Origin: Anoplopoma fimbria
Taxonomy: Eukaryota; Chordata; Actinopteri; Perciformes; Anoplopomatidae
Reading direction: 5' to 3'
DNA: 64,000 bases
NCBI RefSeq assembly: GCF_027596085.1
Contig: NC_072460.1
Span: 14,574,326-14,638,325 of the forward strand
Translations under genes and position numbers: made by a program
Notes under the pieces: model-generated
Seen by the model: the letters and a program-made list of their open reading frames with translations, nothing else
Database searches by the model: none
Told to the model about the DNA's origin: nothing
Shown here: in pieces, positions 23,340 through 53,935 of the stretch
Layout of the letters: each line of letters starts with the position of its first letter
Numbering within the stretch: position 1 is the stretch's first letter

Positions 23340-23591
23340 TTTCTCTCTCTCCCCAGCTGCCATTTTGGTTTTGTTCCCGTCTGCAGTCGCGAAGCCAGCA
23401 ACGCAACTCCAGAGGAGACTCTCTGCTCATCGACGTAGTGACTCGACAGTATAGAGCAGCCTGTAGCCCCGCAGCGCGTTTCTTTCTCCTTTGTGCCCCG
23501 TCGTCGAGTTTAACCCATCGGCCTTCCTCACGTCTAGACACTGCGGGAGAGGAGCGGGTTCGCATTGGGTAGGAACCGAGAAGGATTATTG
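23340..23591 (+). promoter_or_regulatory. uba1: Candidate uba1 alternative promoter and first exon B
   Basis: A second CpG-rich block about 1.4 kb upstream of the start codon. It contains gctgccattttg at about 23357, a good match to a YY1 site as often found at TATA-less start sites, and ends in a donor (GT at 23592-23593, gtaagg). Human UBA1 also uses more than one 5' exon. The call is inference. Confidence 0.45.
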
Positions 23592-24993
23592 GTAAGGAAG
23601 GAGGAACCAGTGGACACGAGTGTAATGGCTAACACATCCTCCCCCCTCTCTCTCTCTCTTACATTGAGAGCTGAACTGGTGTTTTTTGTCCACGCATTGA
23701 CACGTCGAGCTGTGTGTTTAATCCAAGCAGGGTCGCTGGGTGTCGTCTGCATCCAGCCCTCGTTTCGTTTCCTCTCTGGTGAAGTGGTGAGGGGACGTGC
23801 AGGCCTCGGCCGGGCTGGTAACCTGACTGGTGGGACTTGCAGGCTGGTGTTTTCTTGCTGCTTAAGTTATTAATGTCCCGACTCTCTGGTGACTGATTGG
23901 TGGCACACAGCCTCACTTTAACCAGATTGTTATTTGCTGTATCCTCCTCTTAAAGGACGACACACGTCGCATCCTCTGTTATGAGTGTTATGTTGTGGAT
24001 GAGGGCCACAGCTCTGCCCTCTTTGCTGTATCATGTCCTATCAGCCTTCATTTTCGTTTTTGACTCGACGGCCGTTTCCGTTATAAACGTGACCTTATTT
24101 TATCCCAGCCGGCTTTAACGCCATTGTTCAAGGCTTGGTCCAGCTCCCACTGTCGGCTGTGAGGCGGCTTATACACGGTTTAGTTTGAGTTTTGGGTCGT
24201 AAATGGAGCTGCTTTGGATGCGGAAATTGTCGGTGATATTGTTCACCGAGCGGTGGAAATGTTTACGAGGCACTGCGGCCTGTTACACTTGTTACCCCCA
24301 AGTGACCGGATTTGCCTGGATTATCTCGTTAATCATCATGTAACGTTACCCTGGTATTATTAAAATATATATATTCGATAATATAATCCTATTTTAACCG
24401 AGGAGGCCCTTGTGTCCACACCTGCAGGCCGTCATGAGGTGTTGCTCACTTTACCGCAGTGAAGTTTTAATGATTCAGCTGTTTTTGTTGAAACCGTGTT
24501 TGCGGCCCTTAAATGCCGGTATAATGAACAATGGCAGTGAACATGCCAAGCCCGTCTCTGACCATGAAAAGTGATAATGCTGCTATTCATGGCTCTTCCC
24601 AGGCTCTGTTCGTTTTCTAACAGATTTGTGTTTGGCCTGCAGCCAGCCCAGCTGCTCCCTGGACTAGAAATCCTCTCTTCAACATTGGGGCATTTAGCAT
24701 TGGGTAGCATTTAGCTAGGATACTTTTAGTAATGGAACATGGCATTGAGTCATGGGGTTTTCACTAATTTGTAAATTAATTTGAACTTATTCTTTTTTGA
24801 AAACCTCCTGTGTTAAATAAACGTAGGGACACAAAGTTGCCCTGTCTGCTTGCTTTATTTAATCATTGAGGTAGTCATATTATCATTATTAATTAATTAT
24901 TATAAACTTGAAAAGGGGGAAAGTTTAGTGTCTATGTGGGGGCAGCTTGTTGTGCCTGATAGGACAGTCTTAACAGTGTGTGTTGATGCACAG

Positions 24994-36449
<11,456 letters not shown>

Positions 36450-37500
36450 GCTCCACACTGAACCCACCCACAGGAGGCTGGGAATTGCAGGAGGGGAGAC
36501 AAGGGTTGGGTGTTCTATGTGAGGAGTTGATGTGGGGATTGGGGGTGGGTGGGTTTATCCAGGTCAGCTCTGTTGGATCAATCAGTTTTTTTTTTTTTTT
36601 TTTTTAGGCCTGTGGTTTGATTAAGCCTGTGCCTGAGTGTACATAGCCCCAGTAAGCGGATTTAAGGATACTTGTATGTGTGTTAGGGATCCAGTTGTTT
36701 CTTGGCTGTGGGAACAGGGGGTGTCATTGGAGGAGGGGAGCATGTATACAGGACCTCTTGATGTTCCTCAGAAGCTCTCTGCTCAGCTTATTTCTAAGCC
36801 TTAGTGTTCTCTCGGTACTCCTAAACCCAGCTAGTGTCTCTCTGAAACATCCTCAAACTCTGTACTAGCCTTCAGCACTAAAGGAGGGATCTTTTAATCC
36901 AGCCAACTGTCTCCCCTCCACTCTACTGGCTCCCTTGCCTCCCCCAACCCCTGTCTAGTAGACCCGGTCCAACGTTACTGTTTTCTTTTTCAAAGATCCA
37001 CCTCCCTTAAATAAAAAGAAGTTCAGCTATGAATCCCAAAAACAGTGACACATGTATTCAGAATCCATTTTTCCCCTGGGCCTTATCACTGCCCTTAATT
37101 ATACCCGAGACTCCAATTTTGCAACTGTAGAAGCACCTGAAGACCCAGCTAAACCTGAGTCAACAGCCTCCCCTGACTAGAAAATGACCATTGTCGTTTG
37201 AGGCGCCCCTACACCCACCTCATCTAGCACTGTGGCTTGGAGGGGCTCTTGCACATGACATCAGTTTTCTCTTTATTCTCTTTATATTTCATGTATTTTG
37301 GTCCTTTCTATTATATTTTTTTGGGTGTGGGAGGGGGAGGGGGCTGATGGTTTTGGCACACACCTTTTAGATCATAAACAGCCTTCTTTCTACTTTGTTA
37401 ACTCAAAACGACATAACAGTGTAAGAGCAAGGCAATGAGATGCATCTTGAAATGGGAGCACTTAGTGTGATAGTGAATAAACATGTAAAAACAAACCTGA
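36450..37500 (+). other. uba1: uba1 3' UTR
   Basis: Non-coding sequence after the TGA, with a T run near 36586-36605 and no credible reading frame. It ends just after the AATAAA at 37476-37481. Confidence 0.75.
37476..37481 (+). terminator. uba1: uba1 polyadenylation signal
   Basis: AATAAA about 1.0 kb beyond the stop, followed by a T-rich tract from about 37506 as expected downstream of a cleavage site. Confidence 0.75.
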
Positions 37501-38108
37501 ATTTGTGTCTTTTTCTTTCTTTCTTTTTTTCTTTTGTGAGGTAGTTTTGGTCAACCTGTTATGTCCCTTGTGGTGTATAATTTGTGGTATTTTTCCTCCG
37601 ACTCGCTTCTGGCTCTTTCATCAGAAGTTTCAATATCAAACATATCCGGGAAGCCTGAGTCTGAAACGCCTACCTGTGAACTTGCAATATAAAAAAAAAA
37701 AAGGCTAATCAGATTGTAAGAAAAGACTTTGCAAATGTATCTATAGTTGCTGATTCAAAAGGGTTCTTAATGAATCGTTTACTGTTATACATTTCTTCTA
37801 ACTTCCTCATGTCAGAGCATATCAATTATTCCACTAAGGTCCTTTGGGTTGTAAAGGGTTATTTAAAATGAGATCTGTCAGAACAAGTAAGAGTTTTGAA
37901 CCCTCCTCTGCGAGAGGAGCGGATACATGAATATGTGCAACTCTAAAGGATGTGGTCGGGTGAGATGAGGAGGAAGGAGTACACTGAACTCTGACGAGCT
38001 CCCTGCAAACAACTCTGTTACTGAAACGCAGAAGGAAGCGGTGTGAATGAGGATTATCTATACCCTTCTCTTGAGAAAGTTTAATGCTTCTGTAAAGATG
38101 CATTGAAG
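37501..38108. promoter_or_regulatory. Intergenic space and presumed promoter of the RhoGEF gene
   Basis: Only about 600 bp separate the uba1 polyadenylation site from the next start codon. I see no TATA box or strong CpG block. The 5' UTR and promoter of the downstream gene are presumed here by position only. Confidence 0.4.
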
Positions 38109-43692
<5,584 letters not shown>

Positions 43693-43751
43693 CGGTGTCA
43701 TACAGATGATCAGGAGGCATGGGAAGTGAACTGGATATTGACACCAGAGAG

Positions 43752-43932
43752 AATAAAATAAAGACTGTGAAAGGGGATTGTGCTTAGACAGATATAGAAT
43801 TACCTACATGGATTTTGTCTGTTCATGCATTTGCTGATGGATTGTGTGATTGTGGTGATGTTTGCTGTACAGCTTGAGAACAGTATTACTGAATGTGGAT
43901 TTACAATGTAAAAATTGTTTTTTTTAAATAAA
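43752..43932 (+). terminator. arhgef3-like: Polyadenylation signals of the RhoGEF gene
   Basis: Overlapping AATAAA motifs at 43752-43757 and 43757-43762, and another at 43927-43932 after a T-rich stretch. Any could be used; the 3' UTR is short (60-250 nt). Confidence 0.65.
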
Positions 43933-43939
43933 CTGACAT

Positions 43940-44239
43940 ATAGAAGTTTTTTAGGAACTCATTGCACATACACACAAGTCTAAGTATAGCCAACCAGATC
44001 TACAAAGAAAAGATTAGTGATGATTATCCTCCCTCCATCCTCCCCCTTTCTCACTCCCGCCCTCTCTCCCCCTCTGACACTGGCGACAGGGCATGGGAGG
44101 GAGATAGACTTTCAGTTCTAGCCTACCGACACACAGTGAAACAGTAGACGAGCCCTTATGCATTTTTAACAGCTCAGCAGGGGATGGGAACAGTTTGGTT
44201 GGGACACTTTGTTCACAGATAGAGTGGCCAAGTGATCAG
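43940..44239 (+). promoter_or_regulatory. usp21-like: Presumed promoter and first non-coding exon of the USP21-like gene
   Basis: A stretch with CT-rich DNA ends in a strong donor (GT at 44240-44241, gtgagt) that could join to the acceptor at 44882-44883 just ahead of the start codon. Placement is inferred from splice-site quality only. Confidence 0.45.
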
Positions 44240-44893
44240 GTGAGTCCAAATGGCTGTTTATTTGCTAATGCTGGAATGTTTATCAGGAATTACTTGCAAA
44301 CTAAATTGGTTTGCAAGATTTTACTCTTAACCTGTGGAAAACAGCAGTGAGACTGTAGATTTTGCTTTGATAACAACTCAAAACAGTTGTGAGATTCTGC
44401 ATACATGTTACAAGTTATTTACTTGACTCTTTAATCAGTGAACACTTGAGATAAAAGTCTCTTTTTTGTCGTAGATATGTACCCTGACGCTGATATGTAA
44501 ATATCTAGATTCATTGTGCTCTCTGACAGACCTTGACTTTCCGAGCTGACCTGCGTGCTGTAATTATGAGAGAAAATTGCTTATGTGGATCAACTCAACC
44601 TATTCAAGATAGGGATTTACCTTAAGGGGCTGCTCAACAAATCAATACTATTCTTGTTCCCCTCTGCTGTGAAGGACAAACTTCATCATTTGCCTGGAAA
44701 AAGAGAGGACTCTTTCTCTCTTAGCAGCTACCATCACGTTCTGCTGAACTTGACACTGCATGTGGAAAAAGCTGAGGTGGTGCAACCTTCCCAGTTTGAG
44801 GTGCAAATCGCCTTGCTTTCATTTCTTTGGGACCCTCTTCTATCTGTCACAGAATAAGTGGAACACACTGCTGAGGTTTTCCAGTAAAATAGG

Positions 44894-47800
44894 ATGCCCG
44901 GAGCCAGTGGCGTCAATGTTGAGGGCTCTTGTGAGGCTCTGTGTCGAAACCTGGTCTCCCAGAAAGGCCTCCAGAGAGAGACGGCCGACATCTCCCAGTC
45001 TGTTCTCTACACCTCACTGATGGGCTTGCTTCTGGTTACCGACAACGAGGTGTGCAAAACAATTATAAACCTTCAATTTATGGTCAATCCTCACAGTCTG
45101 GATGTCTGGAAAGTTTGTTCTTAACGTAGAATTCATGGGATACTCATGAGACAAACCTAAAAACAGACAGGGTGAGATTGTGTAAAGTAATTAATGAAGA
45201 GTACACACCAACACACGTGTTTAAGCACCTGTCAGCACTCCCTCGTCTCTAATAGGATGAATGCTTCAGGCAGACCTCCTTTTAGCCTCTCTTGTTTTCC
45301 TAATGGGATAAGAAGGCTAAATCTGGTCTAGCAATGCTGCACACAAAGATAGACCGTAACATGTCGTACAGACTTTGCCAGGGGTCAAATATTAGGGCAC
45401 ACATGCAGTGTAAACCAGTGTTTACAGAGTAAACAGGCTGTATTGTTGCAGATGTAATTGATCAATAGTTTGGGTCAATAGCTTAATCAGTTCTCTTTAT
45501 TTTCCAGAAAGAGCAACTCTCCATAGGAAGTGGAAGGGTTGGCCTTAGAAACATAGGAAACACAGTAAGTGCTAAATGATCCAGTAATGTGCTTTAAAGA
45601 AGTCCTTTAATGAAATACATTTACCATAAACATTTTTGTCATGAACATGCATGCTTTCTGCTATACTCTGTCTCCAACATAGTGTTTCCTGAACGCAGTA
45701 GTCCAGTGTTTGTCTCACACACGTAGCCTACGGGACTACAGCCTCATCATGTCCTATAGGGCTGAGAAGTTCTCCAAAGAGGAGGCCAAGCTCATGGAGG
45801 GTATGTTCCTCTCTCCTGCTGTTACCTCCTCTTCCTATTATGTTTCCATCTTTCTCATTGCTCCCCTTCTTCCTGTTCAAGCTTTCTCTCAGGTGCTGTC
45901 AGGCCTTTGGGATGTAAATGAAGGGGACACAGTTGTAAATCCACGACAGTTTTACAGTATTTTTAAAGAAGCGGTTCCTCACTTCAGTGGATACAGGTGA
46001 GAATATAGATGTTTCTATTTCCTTAAGGGTTAACTGCATCTTTCCATGAGACTTAAATGCAGTGCAATACAATATCTACTTCTGTGTCATCCCCACTGTT
46101 TCAAGACAAGAGAGGAACTGTGACTATTTAAAATTAGTTTTCCTCCTTGCCACGAGTATAGATTGGTTTTGAAGTTGAGACTCGTATAGAAATAGCTTCC
46201 TGTATCAGTGACACAAAGACGTCTTTGTCTCTGTGTTTAACCCAGTCAACAGGATGCGCAGGAGTTCCTCAGGTTCCTATTGGACAAGCTGCACACAGAA
46301 ATCAACCGCAGACCCTATGTTCGACGAACAGGAAAGGAGCCTGAACAGAAATGTGCCAGATTTAGGTTTGTGTTTATGTAGAAAACATTCTGTGCTTGAA
46401 TCTTCATGTCCTTCATGTGACCACATCACACTTTCCCTCGTCTCTCGTCCTTCCTTAGAATTTCAGAGGAGGCAGCTGCCATGTGGAAGAAGCACTTGGA
46501 GAGAGATGACAGCAGAATAGTCGGTGAGAAGAGCAATCCAGTCCTGGTGATCCATCAGACTCATCTTCATCATACATCCAATGAAGGCAACCCACTGATA
46601 ATTCTTTCAACCTTTCTCACAGACCTGTTCTCAGGCCAGCTGAGGAGCTCGCTGCATTGCTCAGTGTGCTCCCACTACTCCAACACTTTCGATGTGTTCT
46701 GTGATCTTTCGCTACCGATCCCCAAGAGGAGCTCTTCTGGGCGGGTCACGCTGAGGGAATGCCTGGACCTCTTCTCTCAGGAGGAGAAACTGGACAAGGA
46801 AAACTCACCAGTAAGTTAACACAGAGCGCGCACTTACCAATGGATTACAACACATCAACAACGTGTCTCTAACTTTGGGGTCAAAGGTCAATGATGCAGA
46901 CACGATTAACTAGGTATGGTTTAGTCCAAAAAACTAAATTTCTATCTATCTGTTACCTGTACTTTTTGCACAATTTAAACATCAGGGTGAAAAAGAAATA
47001 CAGGAATTGATCATCAGTAAATATGTGCAAAGGGAGGAAGGAAGCCAAAGAGCGTATACAGTGTCAATACAAAACAAGTAATCAACAATAAAATATAATC
47101 ATAAATATCAGACAATGCAAGAAAAAAAAACTCAGCAGAAGAGAGAAACATAAAAGTGGGAGCTTTTAACAGAAAAGATGAAAAACAGATACATTATTTT
47201 TATTTTTCAACTGACTCTTGTAGACATTGGATTGGATTTCAAATTTTTACAAGGAGAGGCACCTCCATATCGTGATATAAATAAAAATCCTGGTAGGATC
47301 TGAATGAAGGTGTGAATTTATACATAAACACATCTGTAAAGGTATTGATGTCATACATTGATCCTACATTTAATTTCTTAAACAAACTGAATACCATTCG
47401 TAAGTACTTTCTTGGAATTTAAAGTGTCATTGAAATGGATGGAAAGTAGGGTGAGTTAGTATCACACTAAACATTATTACAATAATTTATATATGGATCA
47501 ATTAAGCTGTTATACAAAGTCAAATAACAAGAATAGCAGATAACACGTTACTCAATGTTCCAGCATTTGTCATGGACTGTTTTGTACTGGGATTTTGCCT
47601 AAAATAGAACTTGTGTAATTGCAAATGTTTGGAAAATGTATATCTGTGTGTTTGTTTGTGTCTTTAAGATGTGTGAGAGGTGTAACAGGCATACAGAATG
47701 CACCAAGCGGCTTTCCATCCAGAGGTTTCCCCAGGTCATTGTTATCCGTATCCTTGACAACAACTTGAAATATTAACCTTACAGTAGTTTTTGTGTAGGA

Positions 47801-48538
47801 CGTTATGATGCTTAACAAGCTTGTTCAGATCTGAACCGCTTTACGACGTCACGATGGTCTATTAGTAAAAGCACAGTGTACGTGTCCTTCCCACTCACCA
47901 ACCTGGACCTTGGACGCTACGGGCCCGTCGACTGCGGTAACAAAACCAATTCACCATCCATGCACTTTCTCCTTTTACTTGCTTGAGTTGACCCTTGTGG
48001 GTTGTTAGATAATCAACCCATTAAAATACAATATAAGATAAAAACAGTGACATATTGGCATATAATCATCAGCTAGTCCACAGTAGATAATACATGATTT
48101 CTATAAGTAAATAAAATGGACACAACACAAGTTATGAAGAATGGAACAAGTAAGTCATAATATCTATGTATGTCTCCACAGGCCCAGTTCTGTATGATTT
48201 ATATGCAATATGTAACCACGCTGGGACGGTGAACATGGGCCACTACACAGCCTGCTGTTCAGACGAAAATGGTTGGTGCTTCTACAATGACTCGAGGTGA
48301 GGCTCACCCTGCACCCAAATTATTGTGTTTTAACAAGCAATGCCCTGCAATCTGCTACTTACAAAGCCCACTGTGTCTGTTTTAAAACGCATATATAAAC
48401 CTCTAGCTGTTTCTCATTATTACTCTCCATCTACCCAACTACAGTGTGACTCCAGTCTCAGAGAACCAGCTTCAGACGAATCAAGCATATGTGCTGTTCT
48501 ACCAGCGCAGCAACAGCACCGCCACAGTCAGGAAATAG
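44894..48538 (+). CDS. usp21-like: Ubiquitin-specific protease, USP21/USP2 type
   Basis: Coding exons: 44894-45049, 45508-45564, 45683-45800, 45882-45996, 46246-46365, 46459-46523, 46623-46810, 47669-47747, 47829-47936, 48182-48296, 48445-48538 (404 aa). It is a cysteine protease that removes ubiquitin from proteins. The Cys box reads GLRNIGNT then CFLNAV, with nucleophile Cys72 opening the exon at 45683. YSQQDAQEFLRFLL follows. CSVCS and CERCN supply zinc-binding cysteines, and the His box GHYTACC (His356) and FYNDSS (about 369-374) complete the site. FSGYSQQDAQEF, FCDLSLPIPK and PVSENQ match human USP21 better than USP2. The N-terminal part before the protease domain is only about 55 residues, much shorter than in human USP21 (565 aa), so an alternative upstream start is possible. 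Confidence 0.88.
46990..47520. other. Large intron of the USP21-like gene, AT-rich
   Basis: Part of the 858-bp intron 46811-47668. It is AT-rich with scattered A runs and may contain an old interspersed repeat, but I do not recognise one with confidence and see no coding frame. Confidence 0.3.
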
Positions 48539-48938
48539 ACCTGAGACTGGTTGAGCCAATCAGCCAATCAGAGCATCTTTACCTCCAGTGTCCATAGAAA
48601 CAAATGGAAGCAGCATTGCTGTAACCCTGGAATATATGAACAGCTCAATCTCAGTGAGCATGCCTTCAAATGAACTCGAAAGAGGAGGAAAACGAAGCAA
48701 CACTCACTTTAAAGGGGGCTTGAAGAGGCGATCTCCCTTCCTGAGTCATGAAGATGCTTTTGAAGAGTCTCAGTGAGAGAGCTGAGAAAGCTCAGAAAGA
48801 CTGCAGTGCAGCCTTAAGAGTCTCTGTGCCATACTTGTCTGGCAGGAGTGAGCGGTGTACTTGCACATGATGCTGAGCGCTTTATGTAAGATAATTGTGA
48901 GTCATGCTTGCGATGCAACATAAACTCAAATATACAAA

Positions 48939-49299
48939 AATAAATCTTGGGTGGAATAGAAATTAGGCAACATTTGATGACTCAATTGTGACATAGGATT
49001 TCAATATAAGCTACAATTTTGTGAAATTGTACAGTACTTAAACTCTATACATAAATATCTGTAGCCAATACTATATATATGCTGTCATTTTATGCTAATC
49101 TCCCTACACATGGAGAGTTGGCCATAAAACATTAAAATGGGCTATATTTTTCCTCTACTTGAATTATAATTTCTATGTTTATATTTATATATGTATTTAT
49201 ATATATATATGTTTTTTTTTTTTTTTTTTTTTACATTTGTCTCTATGACTTACAATTGAAAGTAGCCTATTGCATTATTGATTTTTGAAGCTAAATAAA
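48939..49299 (+). terminator. usp21-like: Polyadenylation signals of the USP21-like gene
   Basis: AATAAA at 48939-48944 (400 nt after the stop) and again at 49294-49299. Sequence between is AT-rich with a T run at about 49210-49232. Confidence 0.65.
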
Positions 49300-49428
49300 A
49301 GACTAATGAAAAAGTGTGATGATAAGGCTTGAACATTTCATGTAGTTAATAATAGTTATTATTATTCAGGTTGTTGTAGTGTTTGAATATATTACTAATA
49401 TGTTAATATGTATTAAGGTATATATATA

Positions 49429-49660
49429 CAGTACCAGTCAAAAGTTTGGACACACCTTCTCATTCAACTACTTTGAAGAATCTAAAATATAAAACATATT
49501 CTGGTTAGTTGAGCATTTGTTTGTTTACCACATAATTCAATATGTGTTCCTTCATAGTTTGGATGTCTTCAATATTAATCTACAATGTAGAAAAAATAAA
49601 AATAAAAATAAAGAAAAATCATTGAATGAGAAGGTGTGTCCAAACTTTTGACTGGTACTG
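49429..49660. mobile_element. Tc1/mariner-type miniature inverted-repeat element, apparently intact
   Basis: A 232-bp element begins cagtaccagtcaaaag and ends with the reverse complement (cttttgactggtactg). The arms match for about 40 bp (through caccttctcatt). It is flanked by TA-rich sequence consistent with the TA target duplication of Tc1/mariner elements. It has no transposase frame, so it would need one in trans. This inverted repeat is of a type I recognise as widespread in teleosts. Confidence 0.85.
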
Positions 49661-49689
49661 TATATATATATTTAAGGTAAGTAAAGGTG

Positions 49690-49789
49690 CCGCAACCGAG
49701 TGACGTAGACACGCGCATGCGTAGAACAAGTGGGCGGAGTTTTCCAATCGGTCAGGAAGAGGAGAAAGGCGGACACAGAACATCAAGAG
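49690..49789 (+). promoter_or_regulatory. rhoa: rhoa promoter and first non-coding exon
   Basis: A compact cluster of promoter motifs: a CRE-like TGACGTAG at 49701, an NRF1-type palindrome CGCGCATGCG at 49712-49721, a GC box (gggcgg) at about 49732, and a CCAAT at 49744. The presumed first exon ends at 49789 with a gtaatc donor and joins to the acceptor at 50188-50189. There is no TATA box. The transcription start is not fixed by sequence. Confidence 0.65.
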
Positions 49790-50150
49790 GTAATCTTACT
49801 CAGCAATAGCCTTTAAACATTATGCCTATTGTTTTTTCCAGTCACTAAAGCACCACAGCAGTGCAACGAATGCTGCGGTTACAATTACAGACAGAATACA
49901 CAGAATGACAGTATAACAAAACACGGGGAACACCGTTAGCTCCGTGCTAGCTAAACGTAGCAGGTTTGACAGGCCCGGGCTAACGTTACACTGCACAGCC
50001 CTCAGCAGGAGTGGTAACACAGCACGGAAATAAGGAGCGTTTACACCCTCTACCCTCGAGGAAGCCTTCACGTTTGCTATTGAGGATGTTATATTTGGGT
50101 GTTTGATGTTAGTAGAGAGCACGTGAGTGACTTGTGATAACCGTGTATAA

Positions 50151-51514
<1,364 letters not shown>

Positions 51515-53000
51515 GCCCTGGGTGAAGAGGGAGCTGCCTTCAAGCACAGATAGATAGGGCAGCTTCCAACGAGATTTGACAGGGAAAAATTGGGGAGGGG
51601 CCAAAAAACGTTTTGCAAATGCTCAATTTCTTATTAACCATTTATCCTCAGCAAATTAAAGCAGGTCTTAAATTATTTGATAGGCTCCTACACCTTGGTC
51701 CTCGGTCTATATATTGGATTATGTGCCATTTTCCTCTCCTATCAAAATAACTTTCAAATCTATGAGCAGGTGGTGAGGAGCAATTTTCAGTTGAGTAGAT
51801 GTAAACAGGGTTAAAATGTGCCATGATGGGAATGAAGAGAGAAGGGTCCTTACCAGGCCAAAGACAATGGGGAAAGGAGAGAGAGAGACAGATAAAGACA
51901 AAATACATGAACATAGAATTGGTTTGAATTAAGACCATGTCGAAGTGGATTTTACACAGTAGTGCCTTGAGAGCAGCGGTCAAGAAGAGTAAGTTGTGGA
52001 GTTAGGGATTCATAACTAAGATGTGGTATTATTGTGTCATTGATGGTGTCCACACATCACATTTGTGAATGCTTTCCCCCTGTCATTGGCTTTGCTCCTT
52101 CAGGCCCATATTTTGACTCAGGCGCTATGCAGGGGTATGCCTAAACTAGATTGTATGAGATATTTTCCCATACTGACTTACTTACCTGTACTTTAGAGAG
52201 TGTGTGTGTGCGTGTGTGCAACTGTATGGTGGTTTGCTTTCTCCAGTGCAGGTCTGCATGCAGTGAATGTGTGTATATTTTGTGTGGGTGTGTATTAACA
52301 TATGTGTCTATGTACTGTATGCATGGAAAGGTCTACTGCGTTACTGACCTAACCCCCTTGTTTCCATGCCAAAGTTACCCATGATGGCCACATTTTATGG
52401 CTCAGATGGGTAATGGAATTAATAGCTACTCAGAGTGACATAAAAACTTTCACTTGACTGGAAGGCATTGTACTATATCTAGAGGCACAATCAGGTTAAA
52501 CATATGAGTTTTTAGGACCTTTTTTGTGTGTACCAGAGATTCATTTGATGTGTTAATCAGTGGGTCAAATCATGAGTGGTGTAGTTGATGAGTTGGATAT
52601 TCTTTCAGATAGACGATAGGCTTATCTTATTACTATAATGTCTACCATGTACTGTATGTCTTACATGGCTTTGTAAGGACATGTTAACGTGTATTTCAAA
52701 TTTGCCTTTTACTCAACTCCTTCTTTAATGATATTGTCATTATTGTACTATAACTTTTTATCGTAATTTTCTTAGTATATTTTAATCAGTTTACTTAATC
52801 CTGCTGTTATGATCAGCTTTTGTCAGTTAAATGATAAATTGTAACCGTCGTATTGTTTAGTTAATTGAAGTTAAAGCTTGGGGTGCAAGGCTGAAATTCT
52901 TTGGAGATGGGCCTTTTTTCTTTTCTTTTTTTTGTATTGTGATATATTATGGTTTTTGTTTATGCATTTTTTTCCCCTCAAATAAAGCTGATATTAGGGT
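51515..53000 (+). other. rhoa: rhoa 3' UTR
   Basis: About 1.47 kb of AT-rich non-coding DNA up to AATAAA at 52981-52986, followed by a T-rich stretch. Long 3' UTRs are usual for rhoa genes. It contains no credible reading frame. Confidence 0.7.
52981..52986 (+). terminator. rhoa: rhoa polyadenylation signal
   Basis: AATAAA preceded by a long U/A-rich tail and followed by T-rich sequence. Confidence 0.7.
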
Positions 53001-53329
53001 TTTTCTGTTGTAATGTATTTATGTGTTCTTTCTATTTATTCATTAATAACAATGGCGCCTCTGAATAGTTTCCTCTCAATAGTTCCTGGAAGTTAGCAGC
53101 GTATACTAGCACCCTCCATAAAGCTGCAGCAGAATTGACCTTTTGTGATGGACTTTTAAAAGGTAAGACGTATGATAAAGTATTGGCTTTTTACTTGAAA
53201 ATATTTTATTGCACGTACAGTAACAAAGATAGTTGCCTAACTCTAGTATCCTTCAATTCACCTGGTTCACTTCACCACATGGCCTATCTGCTCGCTCTGT
53301 GTGTGTGTAGTCGGAGGAGCTCAGACCGA

Positions 53330-53575
53330 CAGTGAGCAGGGCAGAGATGTGCAACACCAAAACATAGTACTAAAGAGTAGCACCAATTATGGCAGGGCTC
53401 ATCAATACCCCGATCTTTAATAATTTAGCACCAGGGCCTGTTTAATGTTGTGGTTTGGAACACACCCCTACCTTCGGATAACGGGAAAGCTCTCACTAGA
53501 GCCAATGTCTGTTCTGGGCTGCTGTAGCAAAATGGCACACTCTGTGGAAGAGGCCCCGCTCCCTGTGTAGACATA
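53330..53575. repeat. Interspersed repeat, diverged copy A
   Basis: It shares with the region 53690-53935 a block beginning gcaccagggcctgtttaat, followed by agagcca, gttc.tggctgctgtag, aacatggc-like and ggaagaggacccgctccctatgtaga-like segments. The similarity is broken by indels. This looks like a dispersed fish repeat often found downstream of genes, family unknown to me. Confidence 0.6.
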
Positions 53576-53689
53576 AAACACCACGTTTCTTAGTTTCAGG
53601 TTATTATAGAAAATGTACACATAATTATGAAAATGATATTCCATTTCTGCCTATTAATCCCCCTAAATGTTACACACTGTTCCTTTTTT

Positions 53690-53935
53690 AAAGTACTAAT
53701 AAAAAGCACCAGTAACATTGTGGCTTATTAATACTCTTTAACAATCAAGCACTGGGACCTGTTTAATACTGATTTTCAGTACTCATCCTTACCTTTATTT
53801 TATGTAAAAATGTGAAAGGCTCTCGGTAGAGCCAGTGTTCAGTTTGTTCGTTCTTGGCTGCTGTAGAAACATTGCGGTGCAACATGGCCTACTCCATGGA
53901 AGAGGACCCGCTCCTTATGTAGATAGAAAAGGCTT
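53690..53935. repeat. Interspersed repeat, diverged copy B
   Basis: The partner of copy A, in the same orientation, 110 bp downstream. It retains more of the ggtgcaacatggcctactcc segment. The pair may come from a local duplication or from two insertions. Confidence 0.6.

Noticed and set aside
22535..23916. Minus- and plus-strand ORFs of 60-135 residues in the uba1 upstream region
   Set aside because: They reflect GC-rich promoter DNA with few stop codons. None resembles a known protein or has splice logic.
44894..48538. USP2 as identity of the deubiquitinase
   Set aside because: Several signature stretches (SGYSQQDAQEF, FCDLSLPIPK, PVSENQ) agree better with USP21. A gene tree is still needed, so I call it USP21-like.
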